Of a DNA stretch of 64,000 nt, positions 34,174 to 43,615 are shown piece by piece (the stretch's first letter is position 1; every line of letters starts with the position of its first letter). The translations under genes were made by a program, and so were the position numbers. The notes below the pieces were generated by a model. That model saw only the letters and a list, made by a program, of their open reading frames with translations. It had not been told where the DNA came from and searched no databases. Source of the stretch: Vibrio quintilis (GTDB lineage: Bacteria > Pseudomonadota > Gammaproteobacteria > Enterobacterales > Vibrionaceae); NCBI RefSeq assembly GCF_024529975.1, contig NZ_AP024897.1, positions 3,968,001-4,032,000 of the forward strand, in the 5' to 3' direction.

Positions 34174-34986
34174 GTGTTAACACTGACACATGAACATCAG
34201 GGGGAACCTGTCGCCTGGTATGCGCTGGTGAACTATTTTCCTGACAGTCATCGTCTGGTTTATCAGGCGATTGACGGCCATCAGGTTGAACCTATTTATC
34301 TCAACACCGCACTGGAAAAAATACAGGATGAAAGTCCATTATTAATCCCGTTGAAATACTCAGGAAACGACCCATTAACAGAGAAACTTCCCTCACAACA
34401 AACGCTATATTTTTCGGCACCGGCTGACCTTCCTTTTGAAACGCTTGCAGAGCAACTTCGCTGGCGAATGTTGATTGGTTACCACGGCGAACGAAAAGGC
34501 GTGTTTCATTATTACCATCCGGAAATTGCCAGCTACTTCTTCACTGATTCAACGACCCGCAGTACCAGTGCCTGGCTGGGCGCATTTTATTCGATCGGTT
34601 TTTATTCTCAAAAATACAGCGAACAACAGCAATGGCGGGAAGTTGGTGACTACACCAGCACACCAGACTTAAGTTTGTGGATGCTGCTGCCGGATCAGGA
34701 ACAAGCCCTTTATCTGATGAATGAAGAACGGGAAGTCAAAGACTGGGCAGAAGAGAGAAAAATTCAATCCATTCACTGGTCAGCACAACGGGAAGTGAAT
34801 GCGTTTAGCGAAGATCACAACATACAGGACGACATACTCATAGTACGTTTACGTGAGCTGGCACAACAAAACGGACAGCTGCCGCAGGTTGCCACAACAG
34901 ACCAAACCTTTTTCTCTCACTTGTCTGCAGAAGAAAAAATAATCCATCTGGAACAAATTGTTTTAAGGAGAGCTCATCATGGGTGA
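34174..34986 (+). CDS. DUF4123 T6SS effector adaptor/chaperone (VasW-like)
   Basis: Loads a cognate effector onto VgrG. The DUF4123 pattern is seen: AWYALVNYFPDSHRLVYQAIDGHQVEPIY at the start, then SPLLIPLK and a variable helical C-terminus. GGAG stands 9 nt before a GTG at 34174 (270 aa); an ATG at 34156 has no ribosome site and longer frames overlap copy 3. It overlaps the large toxin gene by 8 nt. In V. cholerae the equivalent VasW precedes VasX. Function by family and position. Confidence 0.82.
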   Translation: MLTLTHEHQGEPVAWYALVNYFPDSHRLVYQAIDGHQVEPIYLNTALEKIQDESPLLIPLKYSGNDPLTEKLPSQQTLYFSAPADLPFETLAEQLRWRMLIGYHGERKGVFHYYHPEIASYFFTDSTTRSTSAWLGAFYSIGFYSQKYSEQQQWREVGDYTSTPDLSLWMLLPDQEQALYLMNEEREVKDWAEERKIQSIHWSAQREVNAFSEDHNIQDDILIVRLRELAQQNGQLPQVATTDQTFFSHLSAEEKIIHLEQIVLRRAHHG

Positions 34987-37900
34987 TAAAAAAATCCATA
35001 GTGGTCATCATTGCCCACCCCACTTTTCCATTGAAGTCACTGGCACCGAGCACGCATCAGAACTTGATTTCCTTTTTTACGATTTATCTGATTATGACGA
35101 GAAAAAACCATTAGAACAAAAGAAAAAACACATTCAGGGTTTTCATCAAAGTTTGATCTATCAATGGGATTGGTCGGAGGAAACTGAAAAGAGAAATGTG
35201 TGGCTGGGGATCAAACAACCCGGAAGCACTATACCAATTCGGGTACCATTATTTACCAATGTAGACGCATATAAACCAGGTGAAAACAAATTTCAGGATT
35301 ATCTAATTCAATCCATCATTCCACTCACGTTGCTACCAACACTTAACCGCTTCCCTACCGGCGAAAGAATGGCTCCGCTAAGAGATGGTTTCATCTATAT
35401 TACACTTAACAACAAATTCTGGAGAGAAATAAAAGTTACAACCAAACAAGAAGAAATGGATGACGGTACGTTGCGAGTTTCTCCCTGTTTCCAGGATATT
35501 AATTTATTTAAATACCGCGGAAATCGTACTAATGAGAATTTTAAAACTGATAAAAAAACCAACAGAAAAGCCACAGGGGCAGAACTAAAAGAAATCTGGT
35601 ATCCGGTCAAACAGGCAGGAGACATAGTTGACATACGCTTTGCATATTCAGAAGTACAATGGAGTAACACCCGTCTTAACTATCTGGAAGCTCACCCCAA
35701 AGAGCTACAAGACAGAATGATTCAGCCAGGTTTTTATGACAATCCCAAAATGGATATACATATTTCTACGTTGAAACCAGCAAGACACCGCGAGCCAGAA
35801 ACAGAAATGATACTGGGAAACCCAGGTTTTTTTTGTCACGACATCACTGGTACCTTATTATCTCAAAATTATGAAACCCTAAAAAAACAAATAAGAAATT
35901 GTCGTGACAAACCTGCTGATGCACTCAACAGCCTTTCCTTAACACCCAGAACCGATGATTACTACTACGATTTAATTTTGGCTGAAAACGCATTAAGTGA
36001 ACTTGTATATGATTCAGAACGTAAAATAAAAGGAGATAAAGCTCAGAAACCAATTATTCCATCATGGGAAAGAGAATCTGTCGACGATTTTTTTAAAGAT
36101 GGAAGAACAAGAAATCTTCGGGGGATTTTTCTGAAAGACCCTATATTCTCTCTCCGACATAAGAGCTATCTGATAAAAGGTGCAGTAAGTTATATAGGAA
36201 CAATATTAAAAGATGCTGAGCTTCAGCCATATTATAATAGTGCGGAGCTGGTTCAGCATTTTTTAATGCCACCAAAATGGGGAAATAAGAAAAATCCTTA
36301 TCATAAAGCAACAAAAGCAAAGCAATTTAACACTTCAGATGGCGGGAAATTTCAGCGCACTCTGAGAACAATAGAGCGCAGAGTATGTAAAAAAAAGGTT
36401 CTTGACCTTCAGGAATTGTTATGTGAGGAATTAGAAAGTAATGAGCTGATTCATGCTTTAAAAGATATAACAACGCTCGACGACTTTAATGCAACTGCGG
36501 TTTATCCGATCATTGGAAATGTTCTCAGTTCATTAAAAATCCATATGGAAAAAATTGACACTCTTGCTCTGCATGAAAGTATAGATCTCCCTCACCCTTT
36601 TCTGGACAATCTTATCCACTTATTAAATAATGACCGACAACATCCTTTGCACGAAATTTTATTTCCGGAGAATGGAAAAATAACTTTGGAAGACGATTAC
36701 GTCGCACCTACCTTTTGTAATAATGGTTCAGGTTTGTGTACACCAGAATCTATTGCCCGATGGTCCGATGAAACCATGTTAATCAAACAAGAGGAAATTA
36801 ATATATGGGAACTTCATGATATTTTCCCTCTGGAATCATCAGAAAATGGTGAAAACAACTTTCAAACAAAGCGTAGAGTCTCCTCTTTTCTTGGCTCAAT
36901 CTTCGGAAATTTTTTTGATACACTACAAACCGTCAAAAATGCATTAGAAAATACACCAACAACAACCATTGATTTCGATTCTGTCTATGCCCCAATCCTT
37001 TGCCTGACAAAAGGCATGGGGCCCAAAACCTTTGGTAAAATCAGATACGTTGACCCAACAGGTCCAGGGGCCGAAGGCTATATCGTCGGCCTGCAAAGTA
37101 AAGGCCAAAGCTGGGGGTTTGTTCAAACATTCAATAAATATATATCCCGACGTAAAAACGGCAAAGCGATGGGAAAGGTATTTAGTCAGAAAAATAAAAT
37201 ACTCATCTCTTCCAACCATAAAGCAGTTAAATCCGCAGAAACAACCAGTGAAGCCGTCCTTGATTTCATTAAAAAAAATGGAAAGTCGCCAGTAAAAATG
37301 CTGATAGTTCCTAAAGAGAATAACGCATTTTTCGATTTATACGATGAGTTATCCGAAAAAGCGATTGATCGTGCAATGAAAGATATATCAAAAGAGGGAA
37401 CGACCTTCAGTAACGTTTTCGAACGGTTCCGCATACCTCATTTTCTGGTCGTTATGGAAGTACTCAATCTCAATGCAAACCGCCAATATTTTTCTGATTT
37501 GCTACATGCGAACAAAGCGAACTGGTATTCAGCCTTTAATGTCACGAGTGCATTAACCGACTTTACTATAGCCACAATCAACAGTTCTAACCTCCTTTTG
37601 GGGGAAAGCTCAAGATTAGCTAAAGCCTCTGCAAAACAGTTAATAGCCTTCTCGTCCAAAAGTGGACTTGGAAAAATGCTGCAAGCGAAGGGATTAAAAA
37701 CTGTATTTAGCCGTTTGCAAGTCGCAAATGCGGCAGCTGGTTTCCTAACTGCTGGAATAGCCGGATACGATTCAATGCGGTTATTCTGGAATCAGGATGA
37801 CGATGCTTCCGCGGCTATGGCTGCGGTTGCTATTGGAACGGCAGTGTCAACATTTTGTACAATGCTTAGTATTAGCTCAATATTAGGTCCGATAGGTTTA

Positions 37901-38665
37901 ATCGTTGCTATTATTGGTGGTGTTCTATATACATTTCTAAAAGATACACCAATCGAAACGTGGCTGAAGAATGGACCATTTAGTTACCCACCTACAACTC
38001 AATTTGAAAAAAAACATAATCAATATAAACACCTTCACAATAAGGATATCGCATTTCAGAGACTACTTGGTTTGCTATTAAGATTTGACGTAAAAATGTT
38101 TGAGCTCAATTATCAAAGTGACGTATCACCTGATTTGCTAAAAATAATACAAAAATCAAATATCACCCATGTTTTGTTAGTTGAATGCAATTTACTTCCT
38201 TTACTTAACCATATTAGCTTTCGGCTATACGCACGTGAGGCAATACAGGAAGAAACCACAGATACGAGTGTATATCAACCAAGTTTTGGGGGGTATATCA
38301 AAGCCAGGCATTTAATTAATATAGACAAGCACAACAGTACAATATATCCACATAAAAATATCCCGGATAAAAGCATGTTTCTGCTCCGTTTTAATAAGAC
38401 GGTCCCAAAAGACAAAAGTACGGCAGCATCTTTATGGGGCCCTAAGAACATACAACATCACTATGAACCTGCATTTATTGTCAGAGCTCAAACCGTAGTT
38501 GATGATATTTGTTTTCCCGGACCATCTTTGGATGATAAAGAACCACCTCAGTCACCAGATGATAACGTGCATCCAGAATTTAATAATAAAGATAAATCAC
38601 AATGGCTTTGTGTTGAAATAACAAAGCAGGAGACAACCGATGAGTTACTGCCAGACAGCGTATAA
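34979..38665 (+). CDS. large VasX-like T6SS membrane effector
   Basis: A 1228-aa protein with CPPHFSIEVTG near the start, a long soluble part, and a membrane-active region late in the chain: helices at about 914-930 and 944-988 (SAAMAAVAIGTAVSTF, GPIGLIVAIIGGVLYTFL). No catalytic motif of a nuclease or lipase is evident. Position after a DUF4123 gene and before a multi-pass membrane protein matches V. cholerae vasW-vasX-tsiV2, where VasX is a pore-forming toxin. The stretch TFVRDGFIYITLNNKFW-like at about 132-150 (LRDGFIYITLNNKFWREI) is typical of the VasX/BTH_I2691-type N-terminal region. AT-rich compared with vgrG. The pore-forming role is inferred. Confidence 0.75.
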   Translation: MGDKKIHSGHHCPPHFSIEVTGTEHASELDFLFYDLSDYDEKKPLEQKKKHIQGFHQSLIYQWDWSEETEKRNVWLGIKQPGSTIPIRVPLFTNVDAYKPGENKFQDYLIQSIIPLTLLPTLNRFPTGERMAPLRDGFIYITLNNKFWREIKVTTKQEEMDDGTLRVSPCFQDINLFKYRGNRTNENFKTDKKTNRKATGAELKEIWYPVKQAGDIVDIRFAYSEVQWSNTRLNYLEAHPKELQDRMIQPGFYDNPKMDIHISTLKPARHREPETEMILGNPGFFCHDITGTLLSQNYETLKKQIRNCRDKPADALNSLSLTPRTDDYYYDLILAENALSELVYDSERKIKGDKAQKPIIPSWERESVDDFFKDGRTRNLRGIFLKDPIFSLRHKSYLIKGAVSYIGTILKDAELQPYYNSAELVQHFLMPPKWGNKKNPYHKATKAKQFNTSDGGKFQRTLRTIERRVCKKKVLDLQELLCEELESNELIHALKDITTLDDFNATAVYPIIGNVLSSLKIHMEKIDTLALHESIDLPHPFLDNLIHLLNNDRQHPLHEILFPENGKITLEDDYVAPTFCNNGSGLCTPESIARWSDETMLIKQEEINIWELHDIFPLESSENGENNFQTKRRVSSFLGSIFGNFFDTLQTVKNALENTPTTTIDFDSVYAPILCLTKGMGPKTFGKIRYVDPTGPGAEGYIVGLQSKGQSWGFVQTFNKYISRRKNGKAMGKVFSQKNKILISSNHKAVKSAETTSEAVLDFIKKNGKSPVKMLIVPKENNAFFDLYDELSEKAIDRAMKDISKEGTTFSNVFERFRIPHFLVVMEVLNLNANRQYFSDLLHANKANWYSAFNVTSALTDFTIATINSSNLLLGESSRLAKASAKQLIAFSSKSGLGKMLQAKGLKTVFSRLQVANAAAGFLTAGIAGYDSMRLFWNQDDDASAAMAAVAIGTAVSTFCTMLSISSILGPIGLIVAIIGGVLYTFLKDTPIETWLKNGPFSYPPTTQFEKKHNQYKHLHNKDIAFQRLLGLLLRFDVKMFELNYQSDVSPDLLKIIQKSNITHVLLVECNLLPLLNHISFRLYAREAIQEETTDTSVYQPSFGGYIKARHLINIDKHNSTIYPHKNIPDKSMFLLRFNKTVPKDKSTAASLWGPKNIQHHYEPAFIVRAQTVVDDICFPGPSLDDKEPPQSPDDNVHPEFNNKDKSQWLCVEITKQETTDELLPDSV

Positions 38666-39611
38666 CAGTAAGCAATTTATAAAACAGAATCCTCCGGAAT
38701 CAGAGGGGCTGAAGAATAAATTATATAAAAGAGGCCAGATATTACCTTTTTCTCAGACAAATTGCAGCATCGCAACATCTGCAATCAGAACCCCGGATAT
38801 ATCGGTTATCAGGAAATCTGAAGAAACTGAACTATTTTGGACTCACGAACATTTGCAGCCTTATCATTTTACCCGCGGGGCTGGTATCTATCTCATGTTT
38901 GCAGCTTTCGCTAAGTTCGCATTACTTTTTGCTTATCCTTTCTTTTTTGTTTTGTTTACGATTGCATTTGTTTTTGGAGACTGGAAAATCAATCAGTTAA
39001 TTTCATTTTTAAGTGATATCACACTTTATCTGGCTATTCCGGCTCTTATTGTTTATTCACCGATCCTTTGGATAAACCGGAAAAAACCGGAAGTAAAGCA
39101 AGAACAAGCAGCGTTGTTCTCGCGAAAGGATTATTCTCTGAACAGACAAACAGGCATGGTCACACTATATGATCGAAATAATAAGGAACTATACACATAT
39201 CCATTTATCGAGTTCGATTGTGTATTAACGGCAACTCCAACGCACCAGGGACTACTGACGTACCGTTTAACATTACTCAACCGGTATAGCCCCCACGAAA
39301 AAGGTATAAATATCGGACTGCAAATTGGAATTAACGCCTCCGTCGCTGAATATCACCGGCTGTGGAATATGATTCAGCAATATATGGATACAAGTCAGCC
39401 AATGCCTGATATTCCAATACTGGAACCTTTCAGAGCACAAGATCAGACAACGGCTGAATATGATCAAAAGACAGGTCGTGCATCTCATTATTGGCGAAGT
39501 ATGACAGATGAAGAATTCACAGAGAAACTGGATCAGATTGCTCAAAAACAACATATTGAAGAGCTCCCTGCATCCGGCCCCGAACTCAATATATTCACAA
39601 CTTCGGCATAA
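38640..39611 (+). CDS. membrane protein, probable immunity to the VasX-like toxin
   Basis: A 323-aa protein overlapping the toxin gene by 26 bp, with AGGAG 7 nt before its ATG. Two to three membrane helices (about 82-110: GIYLMFAAFAKFALLFAYPF and following; 125-142) precede a cytosolic domain with RQTGMVTLYDRNNKELYTYPFIEFDCVL, which recalls DUF6708-type T6SS immunity proteins. An inner-membrane immunity protein fits a toxin that attacks the cytoplasmic membrane, like TsiV2. A terminator-like hairpin follows and ends the cluster. Confidence 0.72.
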   Translation: MSYCQTAYNSKQFIKQNPPESEGLKNKLYKRGQILPFSQTNCSIATSAIRTPDISVIRKSEETELFWTHEHLQPYHFTRGAGIYLMFAAFAKFALLFAYPFFFVLFTIAFVFGDWKINQLISFLSDITLYLAIPALIVYSPILWINRKKPEVKQEQAALFSRKDYSLNRQTGMVTLYDRNNKELYTYPFIEFDCVLTATPTHQGLLTYRLTLLNRYSPHEKGINIGLQIGINASVAEYHRLWNMIQQYMDTSQPMPDIPILEPFRAQDQTTAEYDQKTGRASHYWRSMTDEEFTEKLDQIAQKQHIEELPASGPELNIFTTSA

Positions 39612-39628
39612 CCGGGAATACTCATCAC

Positions 39629-39652
39629 AAGAGCCGCCCGGCGGCTCTTCCT
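39629..39652 (+). terminator. probable terminator of the T6SS cluster
   Basis: AAGAGCCGC (39629-39637) pairs with GCGGCTCTT (39641-39649), followed by the short CCTT. Strong stem, weak T-tract. Confidence 0.6.
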
Positions 39653-39781
39653 TCATCCCTGCAACCAGTTCAAAACAATGCTTTAATTCATTTCCAAAAA
39701 AAATAACCCCATGTACCATAAGAAATTAACTTATTAATTACACACCCGCAGACACCTAATTAAGCACAACAAGGAACAGTT

Positions 39782-41059
39782 ATGAAACTCGAATCGCTTG
39801 CACTGCATCACGGCTACACATCAGAAGAAACCACCAAAGCCGCGGCAGTTCCTATCTATCAAACCACCTCTTATACCTTTGATGACACTCAGCATGGTGC
39901 CGATTTGTTTGACCTAAAAGTTCCCGGCAACATCTATTCCCGGATCATGAACCCGACCAATGACGTTCTGGAGCAACGGGTGGCCGCGATGGAAGGCGGC
40001 ATTGGTGCGCTGGCTGTTTCCTCCGGCATGGCGGCCATTACCTATGCGATTCAGTGTATCTGTGAAGTTGGCTCAAACATTGTCAGCACCAGCCAGCTCT
40101 ATGGTGGCAGCTACAACCTGTTTGCACACACCTTCCCCAGACAAGGGATTGAAGCCCGCATGGTCTCCGCAGACGACTTTGCCGGATTTGATGCTGCGAT
40201 CGACGAAAACACCCGTGCGATTTTTTGTGAATCGATTGGCAACCCGGCCGGTAATATCGTGGATATCGAGTCTCTGGCTGCGATTGCCGACAAACACGGC
40301 GTGCCGCTGATCGTCGACAACACCGTTGCCACGCCAGTGCTGTGCCGCCCGATTGAACTCGGTGCACATATCGTGGTGCACTCCCTGACCAAATATATCG
40401 GCGGCCACGGCACCACCATCGGCGGCATGATCGTCGACTCGGGTAAATTCGACTGGGTCGCGAACAAAAAACGCTTCCCGATGATGAACGAACCAGATCC
40501 GTCTTATCATGATGTGGTTTACACCGAAGCTATGGGTGAAGCCGCTTATATTGGCCGCTGCCGGGTGATTCCATTACGTAATACCGGCGCAGCACTGGCA
40601 CCGCACAGTGCTTTTCTGCTGTTGCAGGGGCTGGAAACCCTGTGCCTGCGGATGGAACGTCACTGTGAGAATACAGAAAAGCTTGCAGCCTTCCTTCAGG
40701 ATCACCCCAAGGTGAATTGGGTCAACTATGCTGCCCTGCCCGACAGCCCGTATAACGTGGTTTGCCAGCGGATTACCGGCGGCAAAGCTTCCGGTGTTTT
40801 AAGCTTTGGTATCAAAGGTGGCCTTGAAGCCGGGGCACAGTTTATCGATGCGTTGCAAATGGTACTGCGACTGGTCAATATCGGGGATGCCAAGTCTCTC
40901 GCCTGCCACCCGGCCAGCACCACACACCGCCAGCTCAACGACGAAGAACTCGCCAAAGCTGGTGTCAGCCGCGACCTGATCCGCATTTCAGTCGGCATAG
41001 AAAATATCGATGACATCATTGCCGACATCAGTCAGGCACTCGACAGCGTCACTGTTTGA
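39782..41059 (+). CDS. metY: O-acetylhomoserine sulfhydrylase (MetY-type)
   Basis: PLP enzyme that makes homocysteine from O-acetylhomoserine and sulfide. It is 425 aa with the Cys/Met-metabolism fold: TKAAAVPIYQTTSYTFDDTQHGADLF at the start, YSRIMNPTNDVLEQRVAAMEGG, LIVDNTVATPVLCRPIELGAHIVVHSLTKYIGGHGTTIGG with the Schiff-base Lys, and ACHPASTTHRQL. The length and the long insertion before the Lys motif fit MetY (about 430) rather than MetB or MetC (about 385). It stands alone, with no met-box or riboswitch that I can see. Confidence 0.92.
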   Translation: MKLESLALHHGYTSEETTKAAAVPIYQTTSYTFDDTQHGADLFDLKVPGNIYSRIMNPTNDVLEQRVAAMEGGIGALAVSSGMAAITYAIQCICEVGSNIVSTSQLYGGSYNLFAHTFPRQGIEARMVSADDFAGFDAAIDENTRAIFCESIGNPAGNIVDIESLAAIADKHGVPLIVDNTVATPVLCRPIELGAHIVVHSLTKYIGGHGTTIGGMIVDSGKFDWVANKKRFPMMNEPDPSYHDVVYTEAMGEAAYIGRCRVIPLRNTGAALAPHSAFLLLQGLETLCLRMERHCENTEKLAAFLQDHPKVNWVNYAALPDSPYNVVCQRITGGKASGVLSFGIKGGLEAGAQFIDALQMVLRLVNIGDAKSLACHPASTTHRQLNDEELAKAGVSRDLIRISVGIENIDDIIADISQALDSVTV

Positions 41060-41068
41060 GTTTGAAAG

Positions 41069-41174
41069 TTATCATCGGGGAAGTCATTCCACAAACCGCT
41101 CAAGACATCCCTGTTCGCTTAGACAAGGGCATCCATGCCCTTGTATGTTTGTTCCACGAAATCCCCGATGATAA
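41069..41174. repeat. 106-bp nested inverted-repeat element
   Basis: Outer 13-bp perfect arms (41069-41081, TTATCATCGGGGA; 41162-41174) enclose ACAAAC/GTTTGT (41091-41096, 41147-41152) and an inner 8-bp hairpin ACAAGGGC-ATCCAT-GCCCTTGT (41123-41144). A competing pair CCCTGT/ACAAGGG is also possible. Could be a small non-autonomous element, or a folded RNA after metY whose inner hairpin acts as a terminator. Confidence 0.65.
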
Positions 41175-41201
41175 GCCAAATCAATAACCTCAGGAGAATC
41201 C

Positions 41202-41579
41202 ATGATTCATCTCACCCAGGAAACAAACAATATCAAAGTTGAACTCAAAGCACTCACAGTCGGGAATGACCTGAATGTCACGATCTGTGGCGGCGATCAA
41301 CCCCACATCGGCGCGGTTGCTGTCGCACTCCCCAGAGCCAGCCTGCTGGATGAAAACCAACGCAGTGCCAGCACCTCAGTCATCACGGTGCCCGGCCATA
41401 AAGAAGATTTAATCGCGCACCGCGCCGCCGGACAAATCACAACCGCAACCGGCCATGTCACCACAGTGACCTGCGGTGTTCACCTCGATGATGCCTCTCT
41501 GCCGCAAATTCAACAGATTGATCAGATGATTGGGCAACTCACCACTGAATTAATTGAGCGCATCACCCGTCAGAACTAA
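41202..41579 (+). CDS. LpdD-like (prenylated-flavin chaperone-like) protein
   Basis: A 125-aa protein with KVELKALTVGNDLNVTICGGDQPHIGAVAVALPR, VPGHKEDLIAHRAAGQI and VTCGVHLDDASLPQI. This is the small domain annotated as LpdD-like prenylated flavin chaperone beside UbiD-type decarboxylases. Here the UbiD gene is 600 bp away on the same strand. AGGAG lies before the ATG. A role in maturing the prFMN cofactor of that decarboxylase is plausible. Confidence 0.75.
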   Translation: MIHLTQETNNIKVELKALTVGNDLNVTICGGDQPHIGAVAVALPRASLLDENQRSASTSVITVPGHKEDLIAHRAAGQITTATGHVTTVTCGVHLDDASLPQIQQIDQMIGQLTTELIERITRQN

Positions 41580-41583
41580 GACT

Positions 41584-42009
41584 TTAATCCTTCGACTCAG
41601 CCGGATAGGTCATTTGATGCAACAATGAGGTCAGTCGCTGCTGGTCTGACTCTCTCAACCGGGATAAAAAGAATTGATCAACCTTCTGTGCAAGCGGAGT
41701 GGCGACAGAGAGAACTCTCTTCCCTTCCTGTGTCAGATAAACGAACCGACGCCTCTTATCCGCTGACTGCTGACGCCGCTCAATTAAACCCCGCTTTTCC
41801 AGCCGGGCTAATAATTCAGCCAGTGTCGCTTTCGTGCTGATAGCTGCTTGCGTCAACCTGACCTGCTCAATACCAGGCTGTTCCGCAACTGCACTTAACA
41901 CCGAGTATTGGGGTTTGGTCAGTTCAGGCAACGACTGCTTCCAGAGCGCCGTATGTTCTTGAAACACTTTTCTCATCAAATGAAAGGGAATCAGGTCTAA
42001 CCCGTCCAT
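41584..42009 (-). CDS. MarR-family regulator
   Basis: A 141-aa MarR regulator: helical start (IPFHLMRKVFQEHTALWKQSLPELTKPQYSVLSAVAEQPG), winged HTH (RLTQAAISTKATLAELLARLEKRGLIERRQQSADKRRRFVYLTQEGKRVL) and helical end. It is divergent from the aromatic acid decarboxylase gene, with a palindromic site in the gap, so it most likely represses that gene until a phenolic acid binds. Converges with the LpdD-like gene, 4 bp apart. Confidence 0.93.
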   Translation of the reverse strand: MDGLDLIPFHLMRKVFQEHTALWKQSLPELTKPQYSVLSAVAEQPGIEQVRLTQAAISTKATLAELLARLEKRGLIERRQQSADKRRRFVYLTQEGKRVLSVATPLAQKVDQFFLSRLRESDQQRLTSLLHQMTYPAESKD

Positions 42010-42133
42010 ATTTTTTCCACCTCAATTTTTTCCGGCGCCACCTTAGCACATATTCTCTGTTCTGAATCAATAACTTCACAACAAATAAAGTGTCTGGTTG
42101 CTTATCAAAGCATATCAGTTTAGTTTAATTGTA

Positions 42134-42147
42134 GTTCGTGTACGAAC
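42134..42147. promoter_or_regulatory. probable MarR operator
   Basis: GTTCGT-GT-ACGAAC is an inverted repeat with partly symmetric flanks (ATTGTA on the left, AATAAT on the right), 32 bp before the decarboxylase start and in the gap shared with the MarR gene. Confidence 0.65.
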
Positions 42148-42178
42148 AATAATTTAAACTGTTTGCAGGAGAAACTGA

Positions 42179-43615
42179 ATGGCATTTGATGATTTACGTG
42201 GTTTTCTGGGTGCACTTGATGCACACGGGCAACTATTGCGAATTCAGGAGCGGGTACAGGCAGAGCCAGACTTAGCCGCAGCGGCGAATGCTGCCGGGCG
42301 AATCGGAGAAGGCTCACCGGCACTTTGGTTTGATAACATCGAAGGATTTAACGATGCCCGGGTAGCAATGAATACCATTGGCTCATGGCAAAATCATGCG
42401 ATTTCAATCGGTCTGCCACCCAATACACCGGTAAAAACTCAGGTCGCTGAATTCATCCGCCGCTGGGATCATTTTCCGGTCACACCTGAGCGACGGGACA
42501 ACCCGCCATGGGCTGAAAATCAGGTCGATGGGGATGCCATCAATCTGTTCGACCTCCTGCCGTTATTCCGCTTAAATGATGGTGATGGCGGCTTCTATCT
42601 CGATAAAGCCTGCGTTGTCTCCCGCGATCCAACTGACCCGGATGATTTCGGTAAGCAAAACGTCGGGATTTACCGGATGGAAGTGAAGGGAAAACGCAAA
42701 CTTGGCTTACAACCGGTGCCAATGCACGACATTGCAATCCACCTGCGCAAAGCGGAAGAGCGCGGAGAGGATTTACCGATTGTGATCACGCTGGGCAACG
42801 ATCCCATCATCACCCTGATGGGGGCGACACCGCTCAAATACGATCAGTCGGAATACGAAATGGCCGGGGCATTGCGCGAGTCGCCCTACCCGATTGCCAC
42901 CGCACCACTGACCGGATTCGATGTACCGTGGGGCTCAGAAGTGATTCTCGAAGGTGTGATTGAAGGCAGAAAACGGGAAATCGAAGGGCCGTTTGGTGAG
43001 TTTACCGGTCACTACTCCGGCGGGCGGAATATGACTGTGGTCCGGATTGATAAAGTCAGTTATCGCAACAATCTCATCTACGAATCTTTATATCTGGGCA
43101 TGCCGTGGACTGAAATCGACTACCTGATCGGCCCGGCAACCTGTGTGCCTTTGTATCAACAGCTGAAAGCTGAATTCCCTGAAGTTCAGGCCGTCAATGC
43201 CATGTACACCCACGGCTTACTGGCGATCATCTCCACCAAAAAACGTTACGGTGGCTTTGCCCGTGCCGTTGGTTTACGGGCGATGACAACCCCGCACGGG
43301 CTGGGCTACGTCAAAATGGCGATCATGGTTGATGAAGATGTCGACCCATTCGACTTACAACAGGTGATGTGGGCACTGTCTTCCAAGGTCAATCCGGCGG
43401 GTGACCTGGTGCAACTTCCAAATATGTCAGTACTGGAACTTGATCCGGGTTCTTCCCCGGCCGGGATTACCGACAAGCTGGTGATTGATGCCACAACGCC
43501 GGTTGCTCCGGATAACCGCGGGCATTACAGCCAGCCGGTGAAAGATCTGCCGGAAACCAAAGCCTGGGTGAACCGCCTGACAACGTTGATTGCACAACAC
43601 AAGGAGAATGACTGA
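42179..43615 (+). CDS. UbiD-family non-oxidative hydroxyaryl decarboxylase, subunit C
   Basis: A 478-aa prenyl-FMN-dependent decarboxylase of the UbiD family, closest in pattern to the phenolic acid (gallate, vanillate, 4-hydroxybenzoate) decarboxylase C subunits: MAFDDLRGFLGALDAHGQLLRIQE, NVGIYRMEVKGKRKLGLQ, EGPFGEFTGHYSGGRN (active-site Glu/Arg region), HGLGYVKMAIMVDEDVDPFDLQQVMWAL. The D subunit gene overlaps its end. The flavin prenyltransferase (UbiX-type B subunit) is not in the window and must come from elsewhere. Exact substrate unknown. Confidence 0.92.
   Translation: MAFDDLRGFLGALDAHGQLLRIQERVQAEPDLAAAANAAGRIGEGSPALWFDNIEGFNDARVAMNTIGSWQNHAISIGLPPNTPVKTQVAEFIRRWDHFPVTPERRDNPPWAENQVDGDAINLFDLLPLFRLNDGDGGFYLDKACVVSRDPTDPDDFGKQNVGIYRMEVKGKRKLGLQPVPMHDIAIHLRKAEERGEDLPIVITLGNDPIITLMGATPLKYDQSEYEMAGALRESPYPIATAPLTGFDVPWGSEVILEGVIEGRKREIEGPFGEFTGHYSGGRNMTVVRIDKVSYRNNLIYESLYLGMPWTEIDYLIGPATCVPLYQQLKAEFPEVQAVNAMYTHGLLAIISTKKRYGGFARAVGLRAMTTPHGLGYVKMAIMVDEDVDPFDLQQVMWALSSKVNPAGDLVQLPNMSVLELDPGSSPAGITDKLVIDATTPVAPDNRGHYSQPVKDLPETKAWVNRLTTLIAQHKEND

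Noticed and set aside
39722..39781. SAM riboswitch or met-box before metY
   Set aside because: The 5' gap is only about 170 bp after the T6SS cluster, and no riboswitch core or 8-bp met-box repeats could be made out.
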